Assembly: GCA_001970855.1 (NCBI GenBank)
Contig: LSSN01000120.1
Location: 20,786-84,785, forward strand
DNA from: Smittium culicis
Taxonomy: Eukaryota > Kickxellomycota > Harpellomycetes > Harpellales > Legeriomycetaceae
DNA length: 64,000 bases
Reading direction: 5' to 3'
A program made the translations under genes and the position numbers. Positions within the stretch are counted from its first letter, which is position 1. Each line of letters opens with the position of its first letter. This document shows positions 1 to 11,790 of this stretch, piece by piece. The notes under the pieces were generated by a model that ran no database searches, had not been told where the DNA came from, and saw nothing but the letters and a program-made list of their open reading frames with translations.

Positions 1-3000
1 AAGCCAAATTTAAATTTTAGGATGCTTATATCGAGCTCATCCGTATTCCATACACACATATTATTTTTATTATAACGGATATATGCATTTCTGTGAGGAA
101 AAATAAATTTATTGAAATCTCTTTTATTTTTTATAAGAATCGCTTTTAACACGGCTTTCTGTTAATTTGTTCAGGGTTAGGAACTAGATGAATTATTTTA
201 GGTTTATACGACTTATTTTAGCTTTCAATTAAGCCTCTGTCTGATCAAATACTCTGTAAATATTTTATATTTAGCCTGCTGATATTGGGTTCGGAAGGTT
301 GCAAGAAGTACGCGAATACAAAAAATTCTTATGGTTAGCGAAATATATTAAACTCCATCTTGCTGTTCGCTTATTTGAAATGATAATTTTATTTGCTGAT
401 CAGCCAGACCTTCGGCTTTGAGGATACCCCGCTGACCTTCCATGATCTCAGCAATCATTTCTTGTTTCCTAATAGCGGTGATTTTTCGCTTTTTTGTCTG
501 GTACTATTGATATTACTTGTATTGTTTCTATTTGTGCTACTTCCAGAGATAATAAGTCTCGGTACCATTTTTCTGCCTCCCGATGAGGCGTTATTAGATT
601 AAATGTTAATTTCTCTCTCTTGATCTGTTGGAAAACAATTTTTATGAGGTTCCAGGGTGTATAAAAGTATGAGGAGGACCTCCCTTTCCACGAGTGAAAG
701 AGTGAATCATTTCAAACTGAATTTATGCCTTCGTATCAGCTGAAGTACGTTGAGAGGTTTGTGTTGCTGTGAGAAGCAAATAGATCTATTGTTTGAGATC
801 CGAATGCATTTTATAGTTCTGAAAGTACCTCTTGAATATTGAACACTATTTTTGGGAGTTTAAGGGGCTTGAAGCATCTACAGGATTAAGATATGTATGG
901 GCATATGCTAATTGTGGACCGGTAGTGTTTTCCCGGAAATAAAACCATATATTCTCTGAAATATCTAAAATTTTGATCAAATTAGTACCTAAAAACTTTT
1001 TTTTGTATGAAAGAGATGTGATATTTTCGGAATATATTAATAAGCTTTCAAAAAATACATGGGATTTAGATTGAATGATTTATAACTTTTAATTCAATTA
1101 TGTTGATTTTTTGATATTTCTAGGATTTTATTTAGGTACTCAAGTAAGATTTGGATCTCAAATCGATCCCTATTGCTTTGATACTGGCATTTGTGAATAT
1201 TTCTGACTCTGGAACTTCCATTATGAATCTGTATCCATTCCAAAACTTTGATTGAACTCTCCAAAACTATAGATTTTCTACGATCTATTAATTCAGTTTT
1301 TCTATCAACTTCAATTTCTTGTGAGTTGATAGGTATCTATTATTCTGCTCCTGCAACCTCTTTAGCTTCAGTTATCCAGGTAATAACACCATTGAAATAA
1401 CAATCGCTTTTTTGATAAAAGAAACTAGATATCTTATCAAATTTGAGCCAAAATTTATTATTTCTATTTTTTCCCTACGAAGGTCCATGATCTAGTTGGA
1501 GGAAACCTTGAGAGCCATTTATCGAAAGTTGATGAGAATCCTCAGGTTCTGTATTATCTGTTTTTGGCCTAGAAATGACTTGGGCTTCTTTATTTTGCAG
1601 CCAATAGATGAGATTCTGTATTATAAATGATGTGATATGAGAACATATCTATTTTCTCTTGAAAAAGCACATAAGATCGTCTAGACATACCGTACTTCAT
1701 ATTACAAGAGAAATAGCCGATTTTACTACGGATCATAGGGTCATATATAAGACGAATGAACTGAGTACAAGACCGAATGGGAGCACCCTAAACTGGTACC
1801 TTGTTCCATACNNNNNNNNNNNNNNNNNNNNNNNNNNNNNNNNNNNNNNNNNNNNNNNNNNNNNNNNNNNNNNNNNNNNNNNNNNNNNNNNNNNNNNNNN
1901 NNNNNNNNNNNNNNNNNNNNNNNNNNNNNNNNNNNNNNNNNNNNNNNNNNNNNNNNNNNNNNNNNNNNNNNNNNNNNNNNNNNNNNNNNNNNNNNNNNNN
2001 NNNNNNNNNNNNNNNNNNNNNNNNNNNNNNNNNNNNNNNNNNNNNNNNNNNNNNNNNNNNNNNNNNNNNNNNNNNNNNNNNNNNNNNNNNNNNNNNNNNN
2101 NNNNNNNNNNNNNNNNNNNNNNNNNNNNNNNNNNNNNNNNNNNNNNNNNNNNNNNNNNNNNNNNNNNNNNNNNNNNNNNNNNNNNNNNNNNNNNNNNNNN
2201 NNNNNNNNNNNNNNNNNNNNNNNNNNNNNNNNNNNNNNNNNNNNNNNNNNNNNNNNNNNNNNNNNNNNNNNNNNNNNNNNNNNNNNNNNNNNNNNNNNNN
2301 NNNNNNNNNNNNNNNNNNNNNNNNNNNNNNNNNNNNNNNNNNNNNNNNNNNNNNNNNNNNNNNNNNNNNNNNNNNNNNNNNNNNNNNNNNNNNNNNNNNN
2401 NNNNNNNNNNNNNNNNNNNNNNNNNNNNNNNNNNNNNNNNNNNNNNNNNNNNNNNNNNNNNNNNNNNNNNNNNNNNNNNNNNNNNNNNNNNNNNNNNNNN
2501 NNNNNNNNNNNNNNNNNNNNNNNNNNNNNNNNNNNNNNNNNNNNNNNNNNNNNNNNNNNNATTAGAATATTCAGGAAATAATCTTCTAAATCTATCGATG
2601 TAATAACATCATTGCAGCGAATGATCTTAAATTCTCATTCAAATGTCTCAGCTTTGAAGTTCTTTTTAAAAAGTTTCGTTCCCAACTTCCGTAAATCCAC
2701 TACAGATCGAAGGTCATTCTTTTTCTTAGAAATAGTGAAAAGTTCCGAATAAAAGCCTTGTTTGTTTCCATATACCTCCAATATGGCCTTCTCCGAAGGA
2801 GTGTTGACACTTCTTCTGAAATTGTCTTTGACGCTGTCAATTTAATTCTCCTATTGGTAGTATATGAGTGAGATTTCAAGGAAGTTGGGATGCAGAAAGA
2901 TAGTTTAAAGTCTTTTTTGTTGGTTCTTTTTATCCAATATTTGTCAAAAAATAGCTCTAGAACTTTACAGAAGAGTTTTAGGCTGCCACTTAATGATGAG

Positions 3001-3803
3001 CCTTCCTGTGCACTCTTACGAGGCTCCAAAACTCAGTTTGCGGCCGAAACTTTCTATGCGTGTCGTTTTCTTCCAATAGTGCTGTCACATTAGTTGTTTG
3101 CGCCGTTGAAATATTTGGGGTTGGAGCTGAAATATTTTCAGAATACTGCCAACACACACGAAAAGGCTGTCTTGTCATAGTTGATTTAATAGCTTTCTAA
3201 GACAATTGGGTTTTACTGATAATATTTGGTTCAATAAATGGTATTGAAATAGGTTTAATTAAATGAAGAAACTTTGCATTTAGCTGCATAAATTGATGTA
3301 GGTAGTAAATTCTATCTTGCGTCACCGAAATGGCTATTTCTGAGAGTAAACCCGGATAGAGTTTGAAATTTTTGTTAATCTTCAATTGGTATTTATGGAT
3401 TTCCTTGTTATTTTTTATGTACTAATTATTCTATATTACGGATTTATCGAGTTAAAATTGACTGAATGTTGCTTAAGACAGTGTTCAGCTTCTTTGAAGA
3501 AGTTTAGGCGACTAAATTAAGAGGTTATAGGAAGTATTTCATGTTTTCAGTACACGTAAATGGATATAATTCATCGCGTCTATCATTTTCTGAAAGAGGA
3601 TTTCTTGAAAAGTCTTCCTCATATGAATGAAGGGCTTCAATTAGTAGCATATATGCAGCAAGATAGCGAATCGGAAATATTTTAATTTCGTGCACCTCTT
3701 CTTAAATAACCGGATCTGAAGGCGTTTGTTCGGAGTTAATTTTTAGAATTCTATTGAGCTTCTCGTTGAGCTCAGATAGGAATGAGATATTTTGTTCATC
3801 CAT
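1..3803 (-). pseudogene. Decayed DIRS-type retroelement (gag-like, reverse transcriptase, RNase H), continuing off the left edge
   Basis: Minus-strand reading in shifting frames gives an ordered retroelement. A gag-like start lies at 3803 (MDEQNISFLSELNEKLNRIL), with stops after about 35 residues. Reverse transcriptase follows at about 3030-2560: a stretch ending WRYMETNKAF, then VDLRKLG, then TSIDLEDYFLNI, matching the RPVxDLRxLN and SIDLxDAYFHI blocks of DIRS/Ty3 enzymes. YQFRVLPFGL lies at about 1811-1757. RNase H-like EIFTNAS is near 1200. A PWNLI motif near 650, followed by ITPHREAEKWYRDLLSL, is typical of the segment after RNase H in DIRS elements. Many stops and frameshifts show it is dead. 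The tyrosine recombinase expected of DIRS would lie left of position 1, so the DIRS assignment rests on the RT/RNase H style only. A Ty3-like origin is the alternative. Confidence 0.72.
1812..2560. other. Assembly gap (749 N)
   Basis: A run of N lies within the reverse transcriptase part of the decayed retroelement. The RT motifs on its two sides (SIDLEDYFLNI to the right, YQFRVLPFGL to the left) are usually a few tens of residues apart. The gap is therefore either mis-sized or contains extra inserted sequence. Confidence 0.99.
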
Positions 3804-6211
3804 TTTATTTAAAATAATATTCGTGAAAATATTATATACTAAGAGTTTGTGTACCTTTGCGAAAGAAAAGATGATACGGATACAAAATGAAAGTACTTTC
3901 AGTTTTGACCCTTAACAAAAAAATTTTTCCATAAATTTGTAATTTCGGTTATGTTATCCAATAAAGTTGATAAAAATTGATGGGACTCCACTCCGATTTA
4001 TAGTGATAATATTTTGTTACATAATTCCCTTCAATAAAATTTTAGTTTGATCAAATCAAATCTGATTAGTTTATCTTTATTCTTGAATAGTAAAGATCTA
4101 AATATAGAAAATTCTTATTATACGAATTTATGATTTATTAAATTTGGATTTTTAAAAAATTTTAATGATTAAATTAATATATTAAAATAATAAAATAAAA
4201 AAAATAGTATTGGAGAAGTATTATAGTAGTGATAGTCATTGGGAAATATAAATATTCTTTTTATCCTTTTTTACTGAATAATTATTCATTATCTACCTTT
4301 TTCAAAAAATATAGTTTTTAAATATATTATTTTATCAAGTTAAGATAGTTAAGCCTGTCTATAAATTCAAATAATTTCTAATCTAATTTCTATATAGAAA
4401 TAGTTCTCATTTTTTGACATCTAATAGATTTTCTGTGACTTACCTAATTCGCGTATTATTAAAAATTAAATAGTTGAAAAAAGATTAATTAATTAAATCA
4501 TAGCATGATTTGAAATAGAGGATTCAAAAATAAAGTCCGCAAAAGACTGGATTTTCAGCTCTTTTTCTCTCCGCTAAATTATTAAAAATATACAATATCA
4601 AATAATAACACTTTTTGTATTATTTATATTTCTTTCGTAAGTCCTATTCCATCATTTTTTATTACATAATTGAATAATTTCCTTAATTAAGATAATTACA
4701 AATGGGATTAATAAAATTAACTATAGACTGATAAAATTTGCATATCTTGATGATATATCAATGGAAAGTAAAAATTTCTTGAATAAAAAAATTCTAAAAA
4801 ATCCTCTAATACATTATTTTTTAGCCTCTAAACATAAATAATAATGAACAAAATGAATATATAAAAATAGGTAGTATATATTAGTTTCAAATAAGTTCAA
4901 TATAGTAAGAAATAAAATTAATATGAAAAATTTAGGAATTCGCTTAAAATTCATTGAATCTCTATTTCTTCAATATTTCCTCCAATATTAATTAACTTTG
5001 ACAAATATATATATATAATACGAATAATTATAAAAGTATAAATAAATTATCAAATCCTTTTAATTATAGTTTTTTATTGATTATGTAATGATTTCCTCAT
5101 AAATTCCTGCTTTTAAAAGATATTCTAAAAAAAATTAGAAAGAATATTACTGTATTATATTAAAAATCGGATATTCTAAATCATCTTGGGAATTTTTAAA
5201 AATCACTCAAAATTTAGCTAAAACTGAATTATATTTGTGGAATCATAACCTGAAACACTGATTATTAAATTTATATACAAAAATTTTAATAATCACATTA
5301 TAGTTTTACCAATTTAGCTAAATTAAATAATATAAAAATTAAAAAAAAATGATATACAGGTTTTTTATCGAACCTAAGTCGACTAAAAAATATATTTTCA
5401 GAGATAATTATTCATTTAGGGTAAAATAAATTCAAACAAACGGAAAATACTACAAAATATATATCAATGAATGTAAGTTTGGAAATTAGCGATAAATATA
5501 AATTTAAAATTGAGTTTTAAAATTTATTTTAAATGGTTAAAATATTCAATCTGATATGAGATGGGTGGAAGTGAATATGGCATAGGTTAATAGGAAAATT
5601 TTAAACTCTTGCGAATAATTAATGAAATAAATTTGTGTTTTATTAAGGAAATGTGATAAATAATATAATTTTAAAATGTAGCCTATTATTTCAAATTAAA
5701 TCTAATAGGAATATAGAAAGTTCATAAATAGAAATATTTTCATCACTGCTTCAATTTATTGACAGAGAATATTTATATCTGAGTATTAAAAGTTAATAAA
5801 TTAGGAATTTTCTCCAGAATTCCGGTGAAGGATAATAATGAGAAAAGATGGTTCAAATTATATACCTTATTTATAATTTTATAAGATATTTATAAGATCT
5901 TTTATTAGATTAATTAATGTATACTAGATTTCAAAGAGAATGTGTGAATCTTTTAAAGAATTTCTGATGAATACAACTTATATCTTTACTCAGAGCTATA
6001 CGTTCATGTATTTTATTAAATAATTTCTAAAGATAAACATGTTTATAAATTCATTAAAATAAATAATACCTTCTGATCTAACCTTTATAATGTGGATAAA
6101 ATTAAGATATGTATCGAAATAAACTTAACAGAGTATGAAAAAAATATAAATAAAGCTAAATAACATTTGAATTAGTTTTTTTCAAACAAAAAATAACTAG
6201 GAATTTTTTTA
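3804..6211. other. AT-rich stretch with no gene recognised
   Basis: Very AT-rich DNA with stops in all frames, many A and T runs, and no convincing coding, RNA or repeat structure. It is probably old, decayed transposon or intergenic DNA. Confidence 0.6.
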
Positions 6212-6294
6212 TAAAGGTAACCCTCGTTATTGCAAATTTTTTATTCGCGATTATTTGAAACACAGCAAAATAAATTAAAAATTTTTAGGAATTC

Positions 6295-6718
6295 TTCACA
6301 AAATACCCCCAACCATAAGTTCCATATCCAAATTGTGAGTTCCATACTCCCATTATGAGTTTAATACCCCCATTGCTAGATTAAAATAAAAGCTTATTGG
6401 CAATAATTATACCCCAAACAGCATAAAATAATTAATTGGATGATAAAATACCCGTTAGATATAATTAAATCAAACATAATCAATATTAACATTTTTTTGA
6501 TCAATGCATAATCATAACCAAAATCAAATGCGAAAAAATTTATATTTAGATTTAACAAATATTTCTATAAAACATAAACGTAAATAAAACATATGAAATA
6601 TAAAAAATAACTTTAAAAATCTTGCCTCAACCTCAATTACTCGATTTCATTAACCAACACCTACGATTCAAAACTTTGTGCCAAATATAACTACTCGATT
6701 TCATAAATCAACACCTAC
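6295..6718 (+). repeat. MULE left terminal inverted repeat (424 bp)
   Basis: It begins TTCACAAAATACCCCCAACC and ends ...CAACACCTAC at 6718; the next bases differ between the two arms. Near its inner end it carries two direct copies of a motif of about 27 bp containing CTCGATTTCAT and CAACACCTACGATT. They are about 60 bp apart and may be transposase-binding sites. Confidence 0.93.
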
Positions 6719-7082
6719 GATTTGTAACCTTCTACAAAAATTTTCTACTCAAGCTATTATTGTTTTTAACCATCTCATTAACTTTATCATCACCAAATAA
6801 CTTCACATATATCGATAATCAATATCAAGTTACAACGAAATTATTTAATCATCAATATCTTTCACCCGTATTTGTTTACATCCTCTATCTTCTTTATTAA
6901 TTCGCCATATCATTCATTGTGATTTGGTTTATTTTTTAATTCTGAATTTTTTTATTTTTACACATTTTTAATTCTTTAATTAATATACTTAATTAATGGA
7001 TAATAGTTTTAAATGATTCTTTATTTAGTGTTTTATTTTTTATATTTCTGAAATCAATTTTATAATTTTCACTCATAATTTT

Positions 7083-8787
7083 CTAATTATGAGAGCACGT
7101 TCTTACTTCATGTCCAATTTGTTTACACTTACCGCACCTATTCAATTTCTTTTGTATTTTTTCTGCAATTGATGGTATTATTTTGTTTTTTTTGTTTCTG
7201 TTTTTCACTATTCTATTTGATGGTGGAACCGTTTTTTCAGCGTTTAATGACAGTAAATCTACATTTTCGATGTAGTTACAATACGCGCTTTTTAATTTCG
7301 ATGTAAACTTTGCCTCATGAATGAATTCTATATCGCTATTTCCTGTGTGGTTTAATACTGCGTAGAAATGGCAACACGGAATTCCAAATTCTTGTGGTAT
7401 ATTACAAGAGCATGTTTTTTCCTCAAAATTAACAGTTCGATATTTAAAATTTCCGATTTGATATTGCACCTCATATGTATTTAGATTGTTACTGTATAAT
7501 ATTTTTAATCTTTTCCCCTCGTCATTACAGCTTTCTAGTTTTTGTTTGATTTCTTTTGGCACTGAAGAATCGATGTTTTTGTATAAATCGTATCTTTTAT
7601 ATATTATTTCATTTTATTTCTGTATGTATGAATATAGTATCATTAATGGCGCTAGTTTTCTTATACTTTCAATCCAAGATTTCATTGACTCAGGTATGTT
7701 AGATGTAACATGTCCGTATCGAGGACATTTACAAATGGACTTGACCATCTATCCGGGTTAATTCTGGATAGATAGTTATATTATCCTCATTTAAGTTTTT
7801 AATGTCATACATGGTTTTATAAAATTCGATTTTATCTGAGATTTTGCTGATTTCCATATCAATCCTGCAATATCAATTTTGAATCGAAAAATTATGTTTT
7901 TTCTACATTTTTTACACAGTATGAATAGGTTGCAGATGGTAGATGATTCTCGCAATCGTTCAAGATACCTTTATCTCTGTCACTTATTATTACTAAATTT
8001 GATGCAAATTTAAGATTAAGAGCTACCTGTAGCGATTTTAAAAACAAAAACAATATTTGGAATTTTCAGTAGGGCCTAAAGCTAATGCTAGTGGGAATAT
8101 TTGAACAGCACTATCAATAACTGTTGCGCATATAATTACTCCTATATATGTACCATTAGTGTGACATGCATCGATACCAATAAGTGGAAGGATTTTGTTT
8201 AACTTTTTTTTTTTTTTTGAAAAACTAGGAACAATAAAAGCATAATCAAATGAATTGTCTTGTTCTAAATAGTTTGTTACTGTTCCTTGATTGTTTTTGG
8301 CTTTAAAATTTAAATATGAAAGAATTAGACCATATGTTGACAGTTCAAATAAACTTTTTTTGTTATCAATAGTTCTTTAAGTTTTGTACATAGTTGAGTT
8401 CTTAACATTTACGCCTTTTAAACTTTTTACACTATTAATTACATCAATTGTATTATAATTCAAAATTACATTATATTCGTTTTAAATTGCATTATTAATA
8501 AATGAAACCCGAGGTGTAGGATTATTTTGGTTCCAGTCATGACTAATAATATTGCTTAGGTAAAACTTGTTATCAACCCGCTTCATAATTCGAACTCGAA
8601 AATGACAAATTCTATCTTTACAGCCAGAAAAAATTTTCCTATTATCGCTCTTTTTTATAAAATTCTTTCTATTAACCTCAGCACGATATTTTATAAGCCA
8701 TTCAATAGCTTCAGGCTTTGTTTCAAAACATTTAGGAAATTCAAATAAATCATTTGTAGAATTAACTTTTAAATTAAAAAATAACAA
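7083..8787 (-). pseudogene. Broken MULE transposase (MuDR/FAR1-like, SWIM zinc finger, CCHC knuckle)
   Basis: Transposase fragments occur in order on the minus strand. An N-terminal block at 8787-8482 contains a Cys/His pattern (GCKDRICHFRVRIMKR ... HDWN). A DDE block at about 8190-8070 reads ILPLIGIDACHTNGTYIG then QIFPLALALGPTE, the classic MULE DDE signature. The next catalytic segment, at about 8000-7915, is LVIISDRDKGILNDCENHLP. The C-terminal open frame at 7562-7083 has a SWIM finger (CSCNIPQEFGIPCCHF) and a CCHC knuckle (CGKCKQIGHEVRTC) before the stop. Stops and frameshifts separate the blocks, so no full-length product is possible. The retained motif quality means decay is recent. 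Confidence 0.88.
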
Positions 8788-9755
8788 AATTTGTTATTGA
8801 TTATACAAATCGAATAATTAAATGTTGTATGAATAATTAATTTATATTCAAATTTTTAAGAAAAGCGAATCAAAATAAACTAATTAATAATTTTATAAAT
8901 ACAAAAACCTAAATATTGAGATAGCAATAAAATTGAGATCGATAAAATTATAATCAACGAATTATATATACGTAAATAAGATAAAAATAATTTATATAGT
9001 GATAATATTAATTATGATCTTAAGGTAATAAAACCAAAATATTATATCACTTGAAGCTAGATTAAATGTATAAAATTAAAATAAAGTGAACAAATAAAAA
9101 CTTATAAATTGAAAATATTAGTAAAATTTCTATAAAAAATATTAAATGAAGGCTAAATTAGACTATTTCAAATTATTATATAATTATAAAAGGTTGAGCT
9201 AAAAAAAATTAAAATGAAGATTGGTAAGGTGTTAGAATTATAGATCAAGTTTGTAAAAAATTTTTACAGTTTGTATAATTTTGTAAAGGTTTATTTAAGG
9301 TTTAGGATGATTGGAAAAAATTATAATTGTATAACTTATGTAAAAAAATATACTGGGATTATCCAAAGTATTTTGATTTAACAATTCGCTTTATTTTATG
9401 AAATTGAAGTTTATATTGGATAAAAAGCTTTGAAGTTCGTTTTAAATTTGATATTATATAAATTCAATATTGTTACAAAAGTAATTGAGCACTCAAAGAT
9501 GTTTATATTGAAGTTTCGAATCTTGCAAGCCAAAGTACTTATATATGGCCAATTATTTTTGAATTTGTAACAGATGATTGACGCAATTGAGTTATTTTTT
9601 TGATTTATGGTTCTTAGAATATAAATTTGGTTGAAAAGAAATTTGTATTTATAGTAGGACGACAGCAATTAGAGCATATAATTGGATGACAATAATTTGT
9701 ATTATTAGTCAATTGAATAATTCGAAATGTTGAATTTAGTTCGAGATTTTTAATT

Positions 9756-10179
9756 GTAGGTGTTGATTTATGAAATCGAGTAGTTATATTTGGCACAAAG
9801 TTTTGAATCGTAGGTGTTGGTTAATGAAATCGAGTAATTGAGGTTGAGGCAAGATTTTTAAAGTTATTTTTTATATTTCATATGTTTTATTTACGTTTAT
9901 GTTTTATAGAAATATTTGTTAAATCTAAATATAAATTTTTTCGCATTTGATTTTGGTTATGATTATGCATTGATCAAAAAAATGTTAATATTGATTATGT
10001 TTGATTTAATTATATCTAACGGGTATTTTATCATCCAATTAATTATTTTATGCTGTTTGGGGTATAATTATTGCCAATAAGCTTTTATTTTAATCTAGCA
10101 ATGGGGGTATTAAACTCATAATGGGAGTATGGAACTCACAATTTGGATATGGAACTTATGGTTGGGGGTATTTTGTGAA
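9756..10179 (-). repeat. MULE right terminal inverted repeat (424 bp)
   Basis: Reverse complement of 6295-6718, with no mismatch noticed over the length checked by eye. The inner end is at 9756, where similarity stops sharply. Confidence 0.93.
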
Positions 10180-10833
10180 TAATCTCTATTTTTTATTTTT
10201 GGTGATTGAGAAATACAGTTTTTATGATTTCTTTAGCACTTTAATGGGTCACTAATCTTAAATTTAAACAAAAAAAAAGAATGAAAAAATCTAAATTGAA
10301 TAGATTATTATTGGATAGATCAAAAAATCTTATCTAATAGAGTTTATGCATATATATTATTTATCTATTTGAAATTAGGTGGGTGAGTATTTCTCGGGTC
10401 AATATCGTTATTCAGAAATCTATTATAAAATTTTATATTTTGCCCCAGAAAATCCCTTTTATTCACGGATTTTTCAATTAAAAATTTTTCATGAGTGCAA
10501 ATTAAAATAATTATGCTGTAATAAATGCATAACCTGAGTCTTGTTATTCTCAAATCTTTCTATCGCAAGAACTTTTTTAGAAAAAGATCGCGAATAACGA
10601 GTTTTACCTGTATTCATAATTAAAATCAATAATATCAGTGAAGGCTACTTTAATATCCCGGAGTTTAGTTTTGAATTTATTAAATTTCGAATTATTTTAA
10701 TATTTATTGTTTATTTGTGAGCAGTTATAAAGTAATATTTAGTTAACTTTGTGATCTCAGAAGGGATCAAGTTAATATTTCAGCGCAGATTTATAATCAT
10801 ACAGATTATTAATCTAAATTAAATTTGATTGGA

Positions 10834-10848
10834 TAAAATTATAATTCT
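10834..10848 (+). repeat. LINE target-site duplication, copy 1 (15 bp)
   Basis: TAAAATTATAATTCT is repeated exactly at 11776-11790, on the other side of the LINE insertion. It directly abuts the poly(T) that is the LINE poly(A) tail read on the plus strand. Confidence 0.88.
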
Positions 10849-11775
10849 TTTTTTTTTTTTTTTTGGGTTAAAAATGTAGTTTAAAATAAAGATTTTTATA
10901 AGTTAAAAATCAAAGCTTAGAGTATGAATATAATTATAAGTATAGGGGCTTAGAAAAAGAAAAAATTAAGGTTTAGTGTTATCAGCTATCGCTGAACACT
11001 AGCTTTCCTCCAGGTTCTATTGAGAACCATTTGGTTCTAATAGATAGCCAGGATTCTCTTTTCTTAGAATGTTTGAAGTCCATAATAATTTTCTGCTGTA
11101 AGTCGTATTTCCACCTGTTGAAGATTCCTTCGCCGGATATATTTGTATTCGATAGGGCAGCCTCGGTTCTTGCTCGATTTATGTTCCAAATTGCTAGTCC
11201 ATACAAGATGTCCACCTTTGGAAATTTTCTTTCCATTGGTTGTAAAAAATTGAAAATTATCTCAGTAGTCAATCTACTGGCTAGATAATTGTCGAGTGAG
11301 TTTAAGCATATGAAGTTGTAAATTTTTTTCCACAAATCATTTACTCTTTTGCATCCAAAGTAAATATGTTGAGTGGTTTCATTTCTTTCTTTGCAAGATT
11401 TGCATTCTTGCGATTGGCTATATTTCCCTTTGTTCCATGTTCTGATTTTTTCTCCAGTTATAAGTGCGTTGTGAAAGAGCAGCCATAGATGACTGATAAT
11501 TTTAGGCTCCAGATCAATTGTGTGTATTTTTAGCCAGTTAAAAGATGGATCAATTGTAATTGTTCTACCAATCTTATCCCATTTGGGTTCAACTATTGGC
11601 TCTTTTCTATTTACCAATTCTATTTTATTTCTTACTAGTTTGCTACAAAAATTAATTGATGGCGAGTTGCTTTTGGAGAATATCTCATTGGGTATTGACG
11701 TAGTATCATTATATGAACTATCAAACCATTTGCCTTTGATCTCTAAACTAACAGGAAAGTTAATAATTTTATTGT
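10849..11775 (-). mobile_element. 5'-truncated non-LTR retrotransposon (LINE) copy
   Basis: This 927-bp minus-strand insertion has all the signs of target-primed reverse transcription. It has a poly(A) tail (T run on the plus strand starting at 10849), exact 15-bp direct repeats on both sides, and 5' truncation inside the coding frame. The 3' UTR lies between the stop at 10982 and the tail. The reading frame is still open from the truncation point to the stop, so the insertion is young. A parent copy should exist elsewhere in the genome. Confidence 0.9.
10982..11774 (-). CDS. C-terminal fragment of LINE reverse transcriptase (zf-RVT region), partial
   Basis: The frame is open from the insertion's 5' end to a TAA at 10982, about 263 residues; the first Met is at 11617. 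The pattern HLWLLFHNALITGEKIRTWN, then CKSC...ETTQHIYFGCKRVNDLWK, is the zinc-binding zf-RVT domain found after the polymerase domain in many plant- and fungus-type LINE ORF2 proteins. The endonuclease and polymerase domains are absent because of the 5' truncation. It has no promoter or start of its own and is not expected to be a functional gene. Confidence 0.82.
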
Positions 11776-11790
11776 TAAAATTATAATTCT
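11776..11790 (+). repeat. LINE target-site duplication, copy 2 (15 bp)
   Basis: Exact copy of 10834-10848, immediately beyond the truncated 5' end of the LINE. Confidence 0.88.

Larger units (their letters stand above)
6295..10179 (-). mobile_element. Mutator-like element (MULE) with 424-bp terminal inverted repeats
   Basis: This is a 3,885-bp element bounded by two inverted repeats (6295-6718 and 9756-10179) that look identical across the whole length I compared. The interior carries a broken MULE transposase on the minus strand. Long TIRs plus a MuDR-type transposase with a SWIM finger are the hallmark of Mutator elements. I could not find a clean 9-11 bp target-site duplication: the left flank ends taggaattc and the right flank starts taatctcta. 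Either the true ends lie a few bases further out (a weaker match continues about 8 bp) or the duplication has decayed. The outer sequence on both sides appears to be the older pogo-like element. Confidence 0.85.
6214..10610. mobile_element. Old TA-flanked pogo/Tc1-like element, interrupted by a MULE
   Basis: The left end starts TA|AAGGTAACCCTCGTTATT at 6212. The right end, read on the minus strand from 10610, is CAGGTAAAACTCGTTATTCG, followed on the plus strand by TA at 10611-10612. The two termini match at most positions over 18-20 bp and both abut TA, the target duplication of Tc1/mariner/pogo elements. Pogo/Tigger ends often start CAG and contain a CTCGTT-like core. Without the MULE at 6295-10179 the element would be only about 510 bp (78 bp left, 431 bp right). 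It is thus a MITE-sized, non-coding relic. No transposase is visible in the right part. Confidence 0.5.

Noticed and set aside
393..602. 69-codon plus-strand frame with hydrophobic sequence
   Set aside because: It is the antisense of the decayed retroelement segment around the PWNLI motif; the minus strand carries the recognisable protein similarity.
10365..10553. 62-codon minus-strand frame as a pogo transposase remnant
   Set aside because: No helix-turn-helix or DDE motif is visible; the flanking element is better regarded as non-coding.
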